A stretch of DNA of 64,000 nucleotides from Brachypodius melanocephalos (Eukaryota; Chordata; Aves; Passeriformes; Pycnonotidae), in contig VZSR01000520.1 of assembly GCA_013398615.1 (NCBI GenBank), positions 26,392,824 to 26,456,823 on the forward strand, written 5' to 3'. The translations under genes were made by a program, and so were the position numbers. Positions 47,225 to 59,506 of this stretch are shown piece after piece; the first letter of the stretch is position 1, and each line of letters begins with the position of its first letter. The notes beneath the pieces are model-generated. The model saw nothing but the letters and a program-made list of their open reading frames with translations, was not told where the DNA came from and ran no database searches.

Positions 47225-48749
47225 CTTAATTGCCTCTATCACTGTAGAAAGGGTGCCTTTCTAGAGCAATAAACTGGATGCATTCCTACAAGCAAGCTCT
47301 GCCTGGTAACAAGCATGGCCTCTCAGCCAGGCTGAAGATTGCTGCGTTGCTGTGGGAACAGTGGATCACCACTGCTGGCTCTGGAGCAGTGATTAACCAG
47401 AATATGTGACAGGGTTGTAAACTGCTGAGATGTATGTTTTTCATGGAGCTGCAAGAACCAGTTCAAGGACTGATGATGCCAAATTCTGCATATGTGGAAG
47501 AAAATTTTCTTTGTCAGATGCAATCCAGGGACTTTTGACAAGTGAAAATGAGGGTGTAATACAGAAAGTGTTCTGACACACTCTTACCAGTTACAGTCCA
47601 AAAAATTGTTGTGGTGAAGTAGAAACTACTACTAAGTTGAAGCAGACTTTCTAATAGTTGACATGGTACAGAGTCAAGGACAGTGCTTGACTATAGAAAA
47701 TAATGAACAACGTGTATGCTGGCTCATAGTATCATGCTAATAATATCATGAAAAATTAACTGAAATAGAAAATGAGATTTCTGAAGGTTTGCTTGCTGCT
47801 TAATCCAAGTATAACTTTCTTCCTGAGAATGCTGTAAAGTTTTTGTCGCAGGGAAGTAACTGAAGTCAAGGTATAGAAGATGGAATATCCTGCCATCAAA
47901 TGAAATTTAAAATCTTAAGAAACTGCATGATGGAAATAAATGTTTAGAATCATCAAAGACAAAAATATTGAAAAGAGAGTAAAACTTATGGGATCTCAAA
48001 ATATAAATAGCTACTCAGAGCTGACCAAAAATGAAAAATTGCAAACACAGATGCAAGAAAACTGATAAATATCAATTGTACCTCAGAGTGAATTGCACCT
48101 GTGTCTGGGTACAGCACTGCAGAATTATTCTGCTGTTCTAAAGTTCATTTTCTGCTATTCCCTTGCATCTAAGCCTTGTTCATACGTCATGTATCATTAG
48201 ACAGAAATTACATCTGACAAAGGAGCTTTCTGTTTAAGAAGGTGCTACATCTTATGCTAAAAAGTCTTGAATTGGTCCCTGTAGACCACTGGAAAGTTTG
48301 TCTGTCAACTATTGAGTACACTTCTACTTATTTTCATTAATAATTCTTCTTGGAACATCTATGTTCACCATAACTGATGGTCCCTGGCATATCTCTTCTG
48401 AAGTTAGTACCGTCAGATGAGATATCTAATTGGGGAGGAAAAGTGTCTCTTTGGATCTTCCATGGCTTATGGCTCAGGAGATGTCACCTTATTCACTCAT
48501 CTATATGTTATGAGAACCAAACTCAGAACTATAATTTTTGACAGTGTAAAAATGCATTTCCGTGCAGCTGGCCAGGCAAACCTGGCATCTAGTGAGAATT
48601 TTTATTATGGAGACAGCATCACTTGTCATCAATGTAACTGAGAGGAGCGTCAGCCTTTACCTCTTAACCAGTGCAATAGTAAAATTAAATATTTACCATA
48701 AAGGCTGGTTCAAGTTAAAAACATCTGACTTGCCCTACTGCTATTTTAT
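47225..48749. other. Non-coding stretch, no gene supported
   Basis: Short frames only. No repeat family or splice-bounded exon is recognised. Confidence 0.55.
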
Positions 48750-48779
48750 TTAGTTAGTTAGTTAGTTAGTTTATTTATT
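48750..48779 (+). repeat. (TTAG)n short tandem repeat
   Basis: About five copies of TTAG, grading into TTTATTTATT. This is a short simple repeat that could be polymorphic in length. Confidence 0.9.
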
Positions 48780-51700
48780 GTAATTCAGTGGGTCTATCAA
48801 GTATGTTGCCAGTTTCACAACACGGGGAGGGAGGCAGCTCATGACAACTGTGCCTTTGTCAGATAAAACCCTTAGATAAAACTCCAGCTTCAGTGAGCAC
48901 AGGATGGATCACAGACGAATTGTGGAAGTGCTCAAAAACACACACTGAGGCTTTGTCCTGTCAGATGATCACCTCTCCTGCAAGCAACCTGACATCCACC
49001 TCGGGCAGGATCTTGCATGTGTCACATCTCACCAACAGGTGCCCACCCCGTGTCACGCACCCCATGCAGTTGCCTGTGATGCTGATGTGTCAGTGGTACT
49101 GGATGATCAGGGAGCAAATAAGCATCTGGTCAGATGAGATGTCTTATTCCAGTGCCAGAATAAATCCATATTTTAATATAATACAGGAAAGCCCCAAGTT
49201 AAAGGAGAGAATAGGCACATAGCATCCTTTTATTTACATTACTGATCCTATTTCATACAACCTGTGAGTAAGATCATAGTCTTTGAGAACCTAAACCATT
49301 GAAGAGCACCCCCACTTCCAACTGCAGTTCACATCTAATCTCTCTTCACTAACCAGTTCAGGTTGGTGTGGGTTGGGTTGGATTTATGAAGTTCAAGAGC
49401 AGAGAACCTTGCTTTTGACCTGCAGTTGTGATGTTAGAATCAGTCAGGCAAATGTAATTCATTGCTTCCCGCTAAAGCTAACACAGCTGCACAGCAAGAC
49501 CTGGAAACATAACTGAGACCATTACCTCTTGTTCTGTTGAATGGAAAAGCAATGCTCTCTAACCTAAACCGTGTCTATTCTGCTCAGAGCCAGCATTTTT
49601 ACCCAAATATCTACCTGTCCAGCTGAGCATAGCACCTGGTTCTAGAATGTTGTGACTATAACTCAGTCATATAGAAACTGGGCATAGGTGACTTCACCAT
49701 TTCTGCTTACAAAGATCTGTGGGCATTTCTAATGGGTTTATGCTCCAGCTGGTCTGTAAACTAAGTCACACAAGGCCAAGCAAGTTGTCATGACATCAGG
49801 CTATATTTGATCACACAACATACGAGGGGATCAGACAGATTCTAATTTTAAGAGACTTGGCACAGAGTCCAGTAAAACATCTAAATGGTATCATGCATTC
49901 ATTGTTTAAATCCTTTGAAAGGGAACCTTTACAGCCTGTACAAAAAAGCCAATTAAAGGATAAAACAAACCCAAAAGTCGAAATTATAATGATGCTGAAA
50001 TTAATTTTCTAGTTCAAAAAACCAGCTCAGTGTTTTGAGGACTGTCACAGAGCCATTGTGAGAGGCCACGGAATCATGCTTGCATGTTCTTTTGACAGCC
50101 TATAAACACCAAGGGAATGATGTATTTTCTCTAGCAGGAAGATACAGAAAAAAATTAACTCTTATCCTTCTTGGTTTTGTCCTTCAGATATAAATAAAGT
50201 AGACAGTATTCTGAAATTACAAGAAGCAGTGATGCTGAAATTCATTTTGCTAAAAGAAAGATTTTTTAAGTAAGCAGGACCCAATCTAAAAGAGTCACTT
50301 TATAAAAACAAGACTTCACAATTCTGAATAAAACTGATTAAACAAATATAATGTTCTACACACAAGCTTGTCATACCTGGAAATTTTATTGTGCAGGAAG
50401 GCTGAAAAATCAAACATGTATCAGTTTTCTTTGAGCTCAAATGTCTCTTTACTCATGTAAATGACCATAAAATATCTGTCCTAGGAGATACTGTTGAACA
50501 GAGAAACTCTTTATATCAAGATGCCAAAAATGAAAACTGAAATTCTTGTTGCAGTAAAATGAATGGTGTTTCCCCCACTGGCTTCTGTCCTGATAGAATC
50601 TCATTTTCAGATCTTCTTTTTCAAATCATAATATCTGAAAGGATACTTAGAATGTTCTCCTGGAAGAATCTGTACCATGCCACTTTCGACTGGGTTGCTA
50701 AGAATCAGCTCAATTTTTTGCTTTTTTCAAATGGCTGATTAGAGCATTTGTACCTGAAGGGGAGAATGATGATTACAGTCTGAAGTGGGATTTTTTTTTT
50801 TTCACAAGCAACAAGCTCTGCACCATATGTTTTAGAAGACCAATATGTAATTTTCCCTGCAAAGTGATATGCACAAGGAACTAAAGAATAAAAAATGCCT
50901 CTATTCTTTATGTTTGTTATTCTGATTTCCACCTTTTAACAATTCTTTTCATTCCTACTGTGTGAGAAAACCATCATTTACAGGTGACCTCTAACAAACT
51001 AAACATAATACACTACTGAGTTTCAGATACCTGAATCCATTAAAAACATACTCACAAGAGCTTATTTATAAAGAATTTGTAGCTATAGCCACACAAGATC
51101 TTTAGCAGTGATAATACCTCAGCTTTTACATGCCTGTCTGCCCAGTACAATCTATAACCTCATGGGCTGTACAGTGCTTCAAAGCACCTGAGGAGAGGGA
51201 TCAGCTAAATTGGTGTCCTCGAGGGGTGACCACTGATGGGAAATACTGAAGAGACAAATAAGCCTATCTTTTCACACCATTTTCAGTGACAGAAGTTCCT
51301 TAGGCAGTGAAAAGGCACTCTTTCTGACATTAAACAGCTATGTTAATTATGTTTCCAGCTATTTATTAGTGCCAGCAAGGTGTTCCTCACTGTCCCTATA
51401 GACTGCCTTGGAACAAACAACACACTCATCTCCTTTGAGAAATCAGCTGGGTTCATTTAGATGATCTTCACTGACTTCATAATCATATTCCTGACTGCAT
51501 GAAGCAAATAAAGGAGCCTTCACACAGCTGCTTCTAGTGAGCTGTGAAGACAAGTGTATCCTCTGGAGAGGAAACACTGGGTGCTCCTACCCCCACTAAC
51601 AGAGTTACTGAAGGAGCTGTTAATTGTACAGTCATGCATCAAATATTCTGTCTACTCAGAATATTATCTACTCCTGGTAACATTCTGTCTCAGAATTTAT

Positions 51701-53549
51701 TGCTTCACATGCTCCTTCTGATGCAGGTTTGGGATTCTGTACAGGCAGACACAGCATGGCTCTCTGTACCTGCTGTGTAGAAGTGCTCCTAAACATGAGG
51801 TGATGAATCACCTGAAAATTAAGAGAGTCTTCAGCAAAATTCTCTTCAGATGAGCCTTCATAATTGGATTTGTCCCAAAAAGGATGGTTAGACAGTATGC
51901 AGAATCCTGAGTTAATGGGCAAGTCCTTGGTGTCTGTAGAACATGTTTGCACATGGCTTGAGAGGAAAAATATCACATGGAACCTAAATTTTCCTGCAGG
52001 TTTTTAAAATAGTGGATGATCTTAATTATATTATTTTGTAAGACATGTTTTGATCAGAATGAATCCTTTCATAAAAGGTTCTTTGTTAAGAATTTTAGGA
52101 GGGTATGTTGTTGACATAGAGTGCAAGCTGTTGTTTATCAAGAAAACCCAGAAGGATGTTCATGTGGGATAGAATGAAATGCTCTTTGTCTCTCAGTCTG
52201 CTATTTCAGGTCTGTATTTCTTTCAGAAGCAGGTGTGAGAGGAAAGAATCTTTTCTTCATTTTGGAAAGCCAAAGAACAAAGTTATAGTGTGCCATTTAC
52301 CTAAATGTTATGACTAATGGTATTTACAAATTTATGTTGTGCCAATCTCACAATTTTTTATGATGATGATAATTGTTCTGAGACAGCCTTTTAGTCGTGA
52401 ACAATTTTATATTTGGTTGACTCATTTTGTCTTGCGATTAAATGTGTGTGTGTTTTGATCCTTAAAGATGAATACTGGATATTATGCCAAGAAGTAATTG
52501 AATTATTTTGCATGTGTTATGTGTTTGCAATTCAGATGTGTTCAGCTAAATAGACTTAGTCTTGTTCTCTAATCGACTTAATTTCATTTGGTTTTTAATG
52601 ATTCTGCTAGTGTGAGGTGTCTCCTTTTAGGATGCTAAGCACTGAGATATCATATTCTGGTTCTTAGGAAATGATCACCTGTAGGATTGAGAAACATGTA
52701 TCTGACCTTCATTTCGAAGGTTGTTTTTAATATTTTTAATCATTTGTCACTACTTCTACTTAAAGCTTCAAGCAGCATCTGTCCATGCACTCACAGCCAG
52801 GTCCTCTGTTACAGTAACTTGGCATGGCTGTATCAGACCAATCAAAACGCTCTTTTTCACCAGCCTCAGGTCTGCATCAGATCTTGTCATTTGGTCATAC
52901 TAAATTTTTGCTGCAGCTCATGCATTATTTCTATTGAAGTCACCTACTTAACACTCAAGTTTTGTGTCCTAAACCTCCTTCATCCAGATCCATTCTCTGA
53001 GCTTTCAGGTGTGATGTGTAGCTGTACCATCTCCCAATCACTTCCTCTTTTTAGAGATATGTTGTGACATCCCACAGTGCAGTTCAGTCCAAATCCTGAC
53101 TCATGTGTCCATATTTTGTAAAAAAGCAAACACCATATTAGAGTGACATTTTTCATATTCTTATTTGTTTCCCAATCCTTCCTTTACCTTTACCCACTCA
53201 TCAGTGGGCACAAATGTATAAAAACGCATATGGTATTTATGATTTCATGGGGAAATCCTGCTAGCCCTTATTGGCTTTTGAAAGAGCCTGACCTTGAAGT
53301 AACACCAAGTCAGAACCTCAGAAAGGTAAGGAAATTGTTTAGACCCTCCAGATACTTTATACATAGAGAAAAGAAGTGGAGTTAAGTGTTCCTAAGGAAA
53401 TTGGGAAGAAACCCACAATATTTAGACACCTTAAATGAAAGGAAGCCGGACGAAGGTCCAGTGAAAACTCAAAATCCACAGCTCCCAAGGGATTGCTTCA
53501 TCTTTATTTTTATTTTTTAACTGAAGGTATTTTGCCTGCTGCAAGTCCT
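48780..53549. other. AT-rich non-coding stretch, no gene supported
   Basis: Includes a 109-codon frame at 48893-49222 and a 126-codon frame at 52687-53067, neither with domains or clear splice sites. A 13-T run lies near 50790-50803. An imperfect 18-bp word (TGATGCTGAAATT.ATTTT) occurs twice, near 49990 and 50230. I name no gene. Confidence 0.5.
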
Positions 53550-53550
53550 T

Positions 53551-53598
53551 TTATGGTTATAGCTGCATCACCTTCTATTTATGGTTGTAACTGCATCA
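53551..53598 (+). repeat. Two-copy 28-bp tandem repeat
   Basis: TTATGGTTATAGCTGCATCA at 53551-53570 is repeated as TTATGGTTGTAACTGCATCA at 53579-53598, with two differences and a period of 28 bp. It is a small local duplication without known function. Confidence 0.8.
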
Positions 53599-53789
53599 AT
53601 TCATGCACTTTTGCATGAGACTTATCTGAAATGCCTTCCTTCCCTGTTACTGCAGAGAAAGTCTGGAAGAAGGAGTTACAGGGCTTAAATGTTTTTTCTT
53701 TTGCTTCAACTTCTGCCTGGCCATCTGTAAATAAAGAACTCACTGGACTACACACTTGCCTAATTCTTACACCCTTCCTCTGTTCTTCC

Positions 53790-53825
53790 ATTTAGCTCCA
53801 CCTTTTATAGGTTACAGTGGGTGGG
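53790..53825 (-). promoter_or_regulatory. TATA-like motif on the minus strand
   Basis: On the complement the sequence reads AACCTATAAAAGGTGGAGC, a good TATAAAA match in a GC-flanked context. About 45 bp downstream on the same strand a donor-like GGT/GTAAGAAT occurs. This could be a promoter of a non-coding transcript or the relic of an LTR. No coding frame or known gene follows, so the call is speculative. Confidence 0.2.
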
Positions 53826-56377
53826 ACCCATCTGGGTCATGGAAAGATGAATATCTTGCTGTTCATTAATGCCCAAAGCACTGAGGTTGTTTTAGCCTGA
53901 ACATGTTTCCAGTCTATCAGTAACATTATGAAATTGTCTTGATTTAAAGACAAAGTTGACCATTACTGTTTAAAAAATATCACTTCATGCTGTCAAGTGA
54001 ATGTCACCAATGCCATAAAATTTAAAAATAAATAAATGGAACCAAGAAACAAAGGAAATGCTTAGTTTATAACTCTGCATTTACAGAGATCTCCCTGGAT
54101 CACTGATGAACTTTTCACAGCCTTTGAAAATCATCAATTAATGCACGGCACATCAGTATAAGAGGAAAAAAAAGGTTAGGATGCCTGTGGCCATTGTGGG
54201 TAGAGAATGTCATGTGGCTGTTTTTCATCAGTGATAAAGAATTCTGACAGGTGAAGAAAGAAAATGGTTGAAAACCAAGGCATTTCCTCAGAAGAGTGCA
54301 AGTACACATGCACACACGAACACGCTGCTCTTTTATCTTTTCTGGCTTGCTATGGATTTTGTGCTGCTCCAAGCTTCTGAGGAAGTATTTCTAAGAGAGT
54401 TGCACTCTTTTGTTCTTTCTCTTTCATTACTGATGTCAGCAGTTTTTGAAATCCCAAATTATCAAAATTATATTAGAGAGAAGGTCTGGCATAATTAAAT
54501 TATGTATAGCAAGTTTTCTCATTTCACTTGATAATGCTGCTTTTGAGAGCTATTCACTGTAACAGAGAGAGAAAAATCAAACTGTAGAAAAAAACAGACT
54601 AGACACATTCTCTTTCTTCAGAGATGAACAGAATAATCATCCCCTTTGAAGTAATGTAGGAGAAAAAAAAAGAAACTTGCTTAAATATGCTTATCAGTTT
54701 TGATTAGTTAATGACTTTTTTCTTTGGACAATATATATTATCCTAAGTATATATCATGTCTGTGCTGTAAGTTTGAAGGCAACAAAGCACTAATGAAATA
54801 TAGATCTTGAAAGAAGCAGCAGTCTTTTGAATTTGCTGATTAAATATTTTAGAAAATACCAGGGAAAAGTCTTGACAATTTTCCCTGTTATTTTGTACTT
54901 ACACGTCTGGAAACCAACTAGAATCCAAGATCTCACAGAGTCCCACACCCACGGGAGCTTGCAATTTAGTGTCTGATACAGTCTGATACACTGCTAGCAA
55001 AGGCTCAGCAAGGACGAGTGGTTTTTTTCAAGACATACTTGTTTATGTCTGTATTTTAAAATACCCTGAGTTTTCTTCTGGGATGAATAGCTTTGTCTGT
55101 ACTATAAGGTGGAAACTACTCCAATTATCTCAAAACCTTTGACGAAAGATCTTACTGACTTTAGAGGCTGTGAGTTCTCTTAGAGCATTTCATATTCATC
55201 TAGGGTAGGAAAGAAAAGGAAAGAAGAACAACTCTAGATTGTCTTACCTCCTGTGAAGAAACAGACTTGATTCTGAAGAGTTTAGAGCATTTCAGACTCA
55301 TATTCATGGCAATATAGCTAACTCAGACAGCAACACTAAAACTATGATTTTCTGTGATTGAGATTGCATAAGTGTTTCTTTGAACTCAAATCCCAAAAAA
55401 TTGTGCTTAAAAGTTCTAAACCAATGCCATTGAAAATGTGGCCTTAAAAGAAAATACACAGGAGTAGCAGACTCCATTTGATCAACCAAAACCCCTAAAT
55501 GGAAAAATAAGAAAAGAAAAGGTTAAGGATGTGCATCTACCACTCTGTTCCACTGGGCCAGTTCACGTCACATCACATGGCACCCTCATTATCCCTTTCC
55601 TTGCAAAACAGTGAGGGAACATGGAGAGAAGGCTGCTATGTTCTGTGCACACGTGGGTCCTGTCAGAGGCCACCTTGGTGGCTGCTCCCTGTTCGTCCAG
55701 TGTCTAAACCACAATCACTTTGCAAAATTAGTTTCAGCTTCCTCACTTAACGTAGAACTGAATTTTTGAGCAATGTTTATAAAATGCGCATTCTTGCATT
55801 TAATATTTGTTGGTTTCATTTAATTTATCTAGATAAAATATCATGTGATAAATCATATCCAATCACTGCTCAAGGATTCATATTATTTCTGCAATAATTT
55901 GTGCCAGCTGATACGTGAATTTGAGGGCATTTGATCTGCAGGCTCCTTTAGAGAAAAGGAGTCAGCATGGGAGTCTGGGATGCAATCTGTGCTGCTTCTC
56001 TTGCTACATTTATTCATTCCTGTATAGTGGATTCTAAAACTCAAAGCATTAAGTTTTAATTTAATGCTAGTTGAATTTCTTAAAGGGTTTGCAATGTTAA
56101 TTTAGCATTTTATAAACTGTGTTAGCCAGTGCCCTGCAAAATCACTGATATTTGGGTGGAGCAAGGGCGATATCTACTCTACCCTTATGGTTAATATAGA
56201 GAATGGATCCTCCTCAGGCCAAGACTTTTCTGTCTCTTTTTTTAAGCTTCAACCTTGTGACAAACCTAGGTTTGCCTAGCAAAGCAGCAGTGTACAGCCT
56301 CTGAATTCGTTAAGCTGAGAAACTGAGTCAACTCACAAGATAAAATATTTGTTTGGCAACCTCATTCTCCTCTCCAG
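53826..56377. other. AT-rich non-coding stretch, no gene supported
   Basis: Only short frames. A 10-bp direct duplication (GTCTGATACA twice) is at 54971-54990. I recognise no repeat family. Confidence 0.55.
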
Positions 56378-56515
56378 GGTACCAAATTGGAAATGGAGGT
56401 GACCTACGAGCTCAATGGAACAACAGAAAAGGCGTGGGTTGAAATCTCAGGAAAATACTCTTTTGACACTGATATATCCTCATTAATGACAACAGAGAAA
56501 ACAACAACAACAAAG
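56378..56515 (+). other. Candidate internal exon, phase 0-0
   Basis: The acceptor CTCATTCTCCTCTCCAG (ending at 56377) precedes 138 open bases, exactly 46 codons, ending at CAAAG/GTCTGA. The next in-frame triplet after the donor point is a stop, so the open frame ends at the donor, as in a real exon. The frame starts GTKLEMEVTYELNGTTEKAW and ends in a Thr run encoded by (ACA)n. It has one N-glycosylation-type NGT. I recognise no family, and the donor is weak. Of the exon candidates in this window this one has the most protein-like composition. Confidence 0.22.
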
Positions 56516-57964
56516 GTCTGAGTTGCCAAAATAGAAAGCAAAAGGTTTAAAGTCCTGGACTGTTTCCTTTTCTCTAGCCTTCAGCTGCCAACATGAGAAT
56601 GTGTGCATGTAATTCTAGGGAATGCTGGCAAACGGACTGTGTGTGGTTGGACTGATTGCAGTCAAGGTGTATTGGATAACCAATTTTAACCTTCTATCAA
56701 ACTGCTCAGCAGGAAATATGAAGTTAAACACCATATTTAACCTTGTTCTGCAGATATATCTTACTTTCATATTCCTAGGAAATCAGGGAGTCCCTTTTTT
56801 GATTGGTATTAACTACTGATAACTGTCAGCTGGAGATTAAATGGAATTAATTTGCACCAGTTTAAACATTTCCTCATGATAACCAGCAAAACATACAGAA
56901 CTCTCTGTGTATCCAAAGAACTGCCACACACATTCTGGGATTTATGAGTTCCAGGAAGGCCTTTACCCTGCCTGAAATTCCAGATAGGTTCACTTACAGG
57001 AGTTGTATCTTCATCACTGACACACACATTATCCGCTCCCAAATCACACAGCCACGGTGGGAGTATGAACCCTCTTGTCCTTATCACTTTCACACTATTG
57101 AAGAAGGAACTGCAGCAGCTTCCTGGAAATTGTGCTAGTGCCTTTTACTGTTTACCAGCTGTCTCAGAAACTCCCTGAATGAGACACAAATCAAAATGAA
57201 GTTTTTATTTTTGCAAGCTCAAGTAAGAACAAAGATCCGGCATGTTTAGAAAAAAGTAAACCAAGATAATAACAAAACCACAGCCCTTGAATAGCTTTTA
57301 TCTGCATTTTTATTCAGTTCAATATATTTTTTCCTTCTATGCATTGTCATTTTGCACCCATAAGTCATTTATTTTTTTTATTTAAAGCTTTTGTGGCCTC
57401 TTGTAGACAAGATTTTACTTTCCATTTAAAAAGCACAGAAACATAATTTGAAGTATTTCAGGCTTTTAATTAGACGAAGCTGAAACTTACAATGTATATA
57501 GAGAAACACCAACACATACATTTTATTTAAAACTTTTGCACAAAAGGTTATTAATTTCAATTTGTGAATGGATGAATTATACCTGACCATTAATGGAATT
57601 TTCAGTAGTACCTTCACATAGAGTTGTACAGTTCCTAATTTGAGTACAATTAATTAAATTTTCACAAAATATCTATTTTGCAGTTGTAATTGTTTTTATT
57701 CACTTTACTCTGCATTTGAGAAGTGTGATGCTGTGGTCCAGCTCTGGTATTCCAGCACTGGGGCACCTTTAAAAGGAGCAAGACTTCCCGAATTTTTATC
57801 AAACAAATGCATCATTGGTAAAACTTTCATTGTGACAATTTGAAAGTGAAATCAACATTCAGAACTTAGAGGAAGAAAGTCAGGGACAGGACAGAAGTTA
57901 TAAGGAAAACCAGGAGTAAAATATAATGTGCGGAACTGAGTCTCCACTGGATTTAATAGAACGT
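56516..57964. other. AT-rich non-coding stretch
   Basis: A short frame at 56944-57138 has no splice support. The remainder is AT-rich with no recognised repeat. Confidence 0.55.
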
Positions 57965-58395
57965 TAATGTCTTGAGAGCACCAGTGACCCTAATGACATT
58001 GACCAGACTCTCCTGGGACTCCCACCCACATCTTCTGCCCGTGGGCCTTGAGACCCCATTTTAACTCGGGCTGATCCCCCAGTCCCTACACAAGCTGCAC
58101 CGTAGGGATGTCTGCTCCCTGTCCTGTTTCACACTTGAGCGCCTTGGACCTGCATTGCAGCCATGCGTCCAGCCTTGCCTGCAGCCCTGTCTCCTGCTGC
58201 TGCTGATGGGACCCTCTGGATGGGGCTGTGGATGCTCCCTGTTTCCAGCTCCTGTCGCTGCCTTGCTGTGCTCAGGTGCTGCAGGACTGTGTCCTGCTCC
58301 TGAAGAGCACCATCTGGGCTGGGACCTGCCTCAGCTCCTGGCTCGCTCTTCCTTAGGATCCTGTCCTTGCTGCTCCATGACAATCCAAGACAGGA
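57965..58395. repeat. GC-rich block, possibly an old LTR or other repeat
   Basis: About 430 bp with sharply higher GC than either side and many CTGC/CCTG words, including CTCCTGCTGCTGCTGATGGG (58190-58209) and GAAGAGCACCATCTGGGCTG (58301-58320). Frames on both strands (89 and 100 codons) come from the low stop density. The composition and abrupt edges suggest an inserted element, and parts recall bird LTR sequence, but I see no clear ends or target-site duplication. A GC-rich regulatory segment is the alternative. Confidence 0.35.
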
Positions 58396-58475
58396 CAAAT
58401 TATTTTTGCTTTCCTAAATTGATGTGTGATCTCTACATAATACTTAGAAAAGGATAAAAAGCTGAATGTATCAGC

Positions 58476-58493
58476 TTTTTTTTTTTTTTTTTT
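58476..58493 (+). repeat. Poly(T) tract
   Basis: Eighteen consecutive T, followed by AAAATAC. It lies 80 bp after the GC-rich block. It could be the poly(A) of a minus-strand retroposed sequence, but I see no target-site duplication. Confidence 0.9.
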
Positions 58494-59040
58494 AAAATAC
58501 TTCAAGGATGCCTAATACTCAAGGGAAAGCCAATCCACTGACTGCTTGGAGACTTGGAGCCTGCAAGCGATAATACTGTGTCTGACAAAAGAGAGGCAGA
58601 TGAAAGAGGGAATCAGGGTAATCCTCTCAACTGCTAAGAGACCTTTATCATGTAACATGAGTGCTCCAAACAGCAGGAAATGTTCTTTATTCTTGATTAA
58701 TGTTTAAAGGCTTCAAAATGCCATATTGCTATGGCTGTGATTGAAAAGGACAGATTTTGCTCACAAACTTAGCTCCAGGTTTTCTTTCTTATTTTCTATT
58801 CAACTTTTTTCTTTTCTCTAAATACTGACAAAATTGTTACTTTGAGAGGCAATGACAGCAGTTGAAAACAGTTTGGTTGACTCCATGAACTCAGGTCATA
58901 GCGCAAAATACCTTGCCTTGTGTGGGTTGTAACACTCATGTGTTTGCCACTTTATCACTGGAAAAACACTCACTGGTAGTGTAAAGGTGGGAACACTCCA
59001 GCCTGCACAACTGCTTTGAATTCCCAATTTCTTTTTCCAG

Positions 59041-59324
59041 GAAACCCTAATATTAGCAAAACTGTAGCTTATCTGGGAACTAAATGCATCAGTTTTAAAA
59101 AATTTGCCACAGACACAAATTTCTGTAAGTTGTCTCTTTTAGAAATAATTTCTTTGATTAGCCGGGGTATTTCCCTAAGAGAACAGAAACAGGTTTTTGG
59201 ATGCTGTCAGTCAGGAAGATACTTTAGATTCCTTATGATGTCCTCACTCCTGGGAGCAGCCCCAGATCTGGTTCTCTACAGAGGAAGTAGGAATCTGAGA
59301 ACTGCTGTGACATCACAGGAGCAA
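59041..59324 (+). other. Candidate exon with two possible donors
   Basis: The acceptor TTTCTTTTTCCAG ends at 59040. A frame open across the whole segment continues to 59411. A strong donor TTCT/GTAAGT at 59125 would give an 84-nt exon that preserves frame (peptide NPNISKTVAYLGTKCISFKK, then FATDTNF). A second strong donor, GCAA/GTAAGT, at 59325 would give 284 nt. That second donor sits at the start of the 92-bp tandem duplication. I recognise no family, and the phase does not fit the candidate at 56378. Confidence 0.2.
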
Positions 59325-59506
59325 GTAAGTTTAGACACTCCCTGGAATCAGCTTGCATTTCAGCAATTATTTAAGGAGGTAAAGATTATTTGTGAAGCAG
59401 CATTTTCCTAAAGAAAGTAAGTTCAGAAACTCCCTGGAATCAGCTTGCATTTCAGCAACTATTTAAGGAAGTAAAGATTATTTGTGAAGCAGCATTTTCT
59501 TAAAGA
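59323..59506 (+). repeat. Tandem duplication, two 92-bp units
   Basis: Unit 1 spans 59323-59414 and unit 2 spans 59415-59506. They align without gaps and differ at about five positions (TTAG/TCAG, ACAC/AAAC, CAATT/CAACT, GGAGG/GGAAG, TTCCT/TTCTT), giving about 95% identity. Each unit begins with AAGTAAGT, a donor-like word. A third copy is not present. The high identity points to a fairly recent local duplication. The open frame from the left ends inside unit 1. Confidence 0.97.

Noticed and set aside
22800..59324. The four plus-strand exon candidates at 22800, 37553, 56378 and 59041 as one gene.
   Set aside because: Their exon phases do not join (ends in phase 1, starts in phase 0; ends in phase 0, starts in phase 1), and one ends in a stop before the others.
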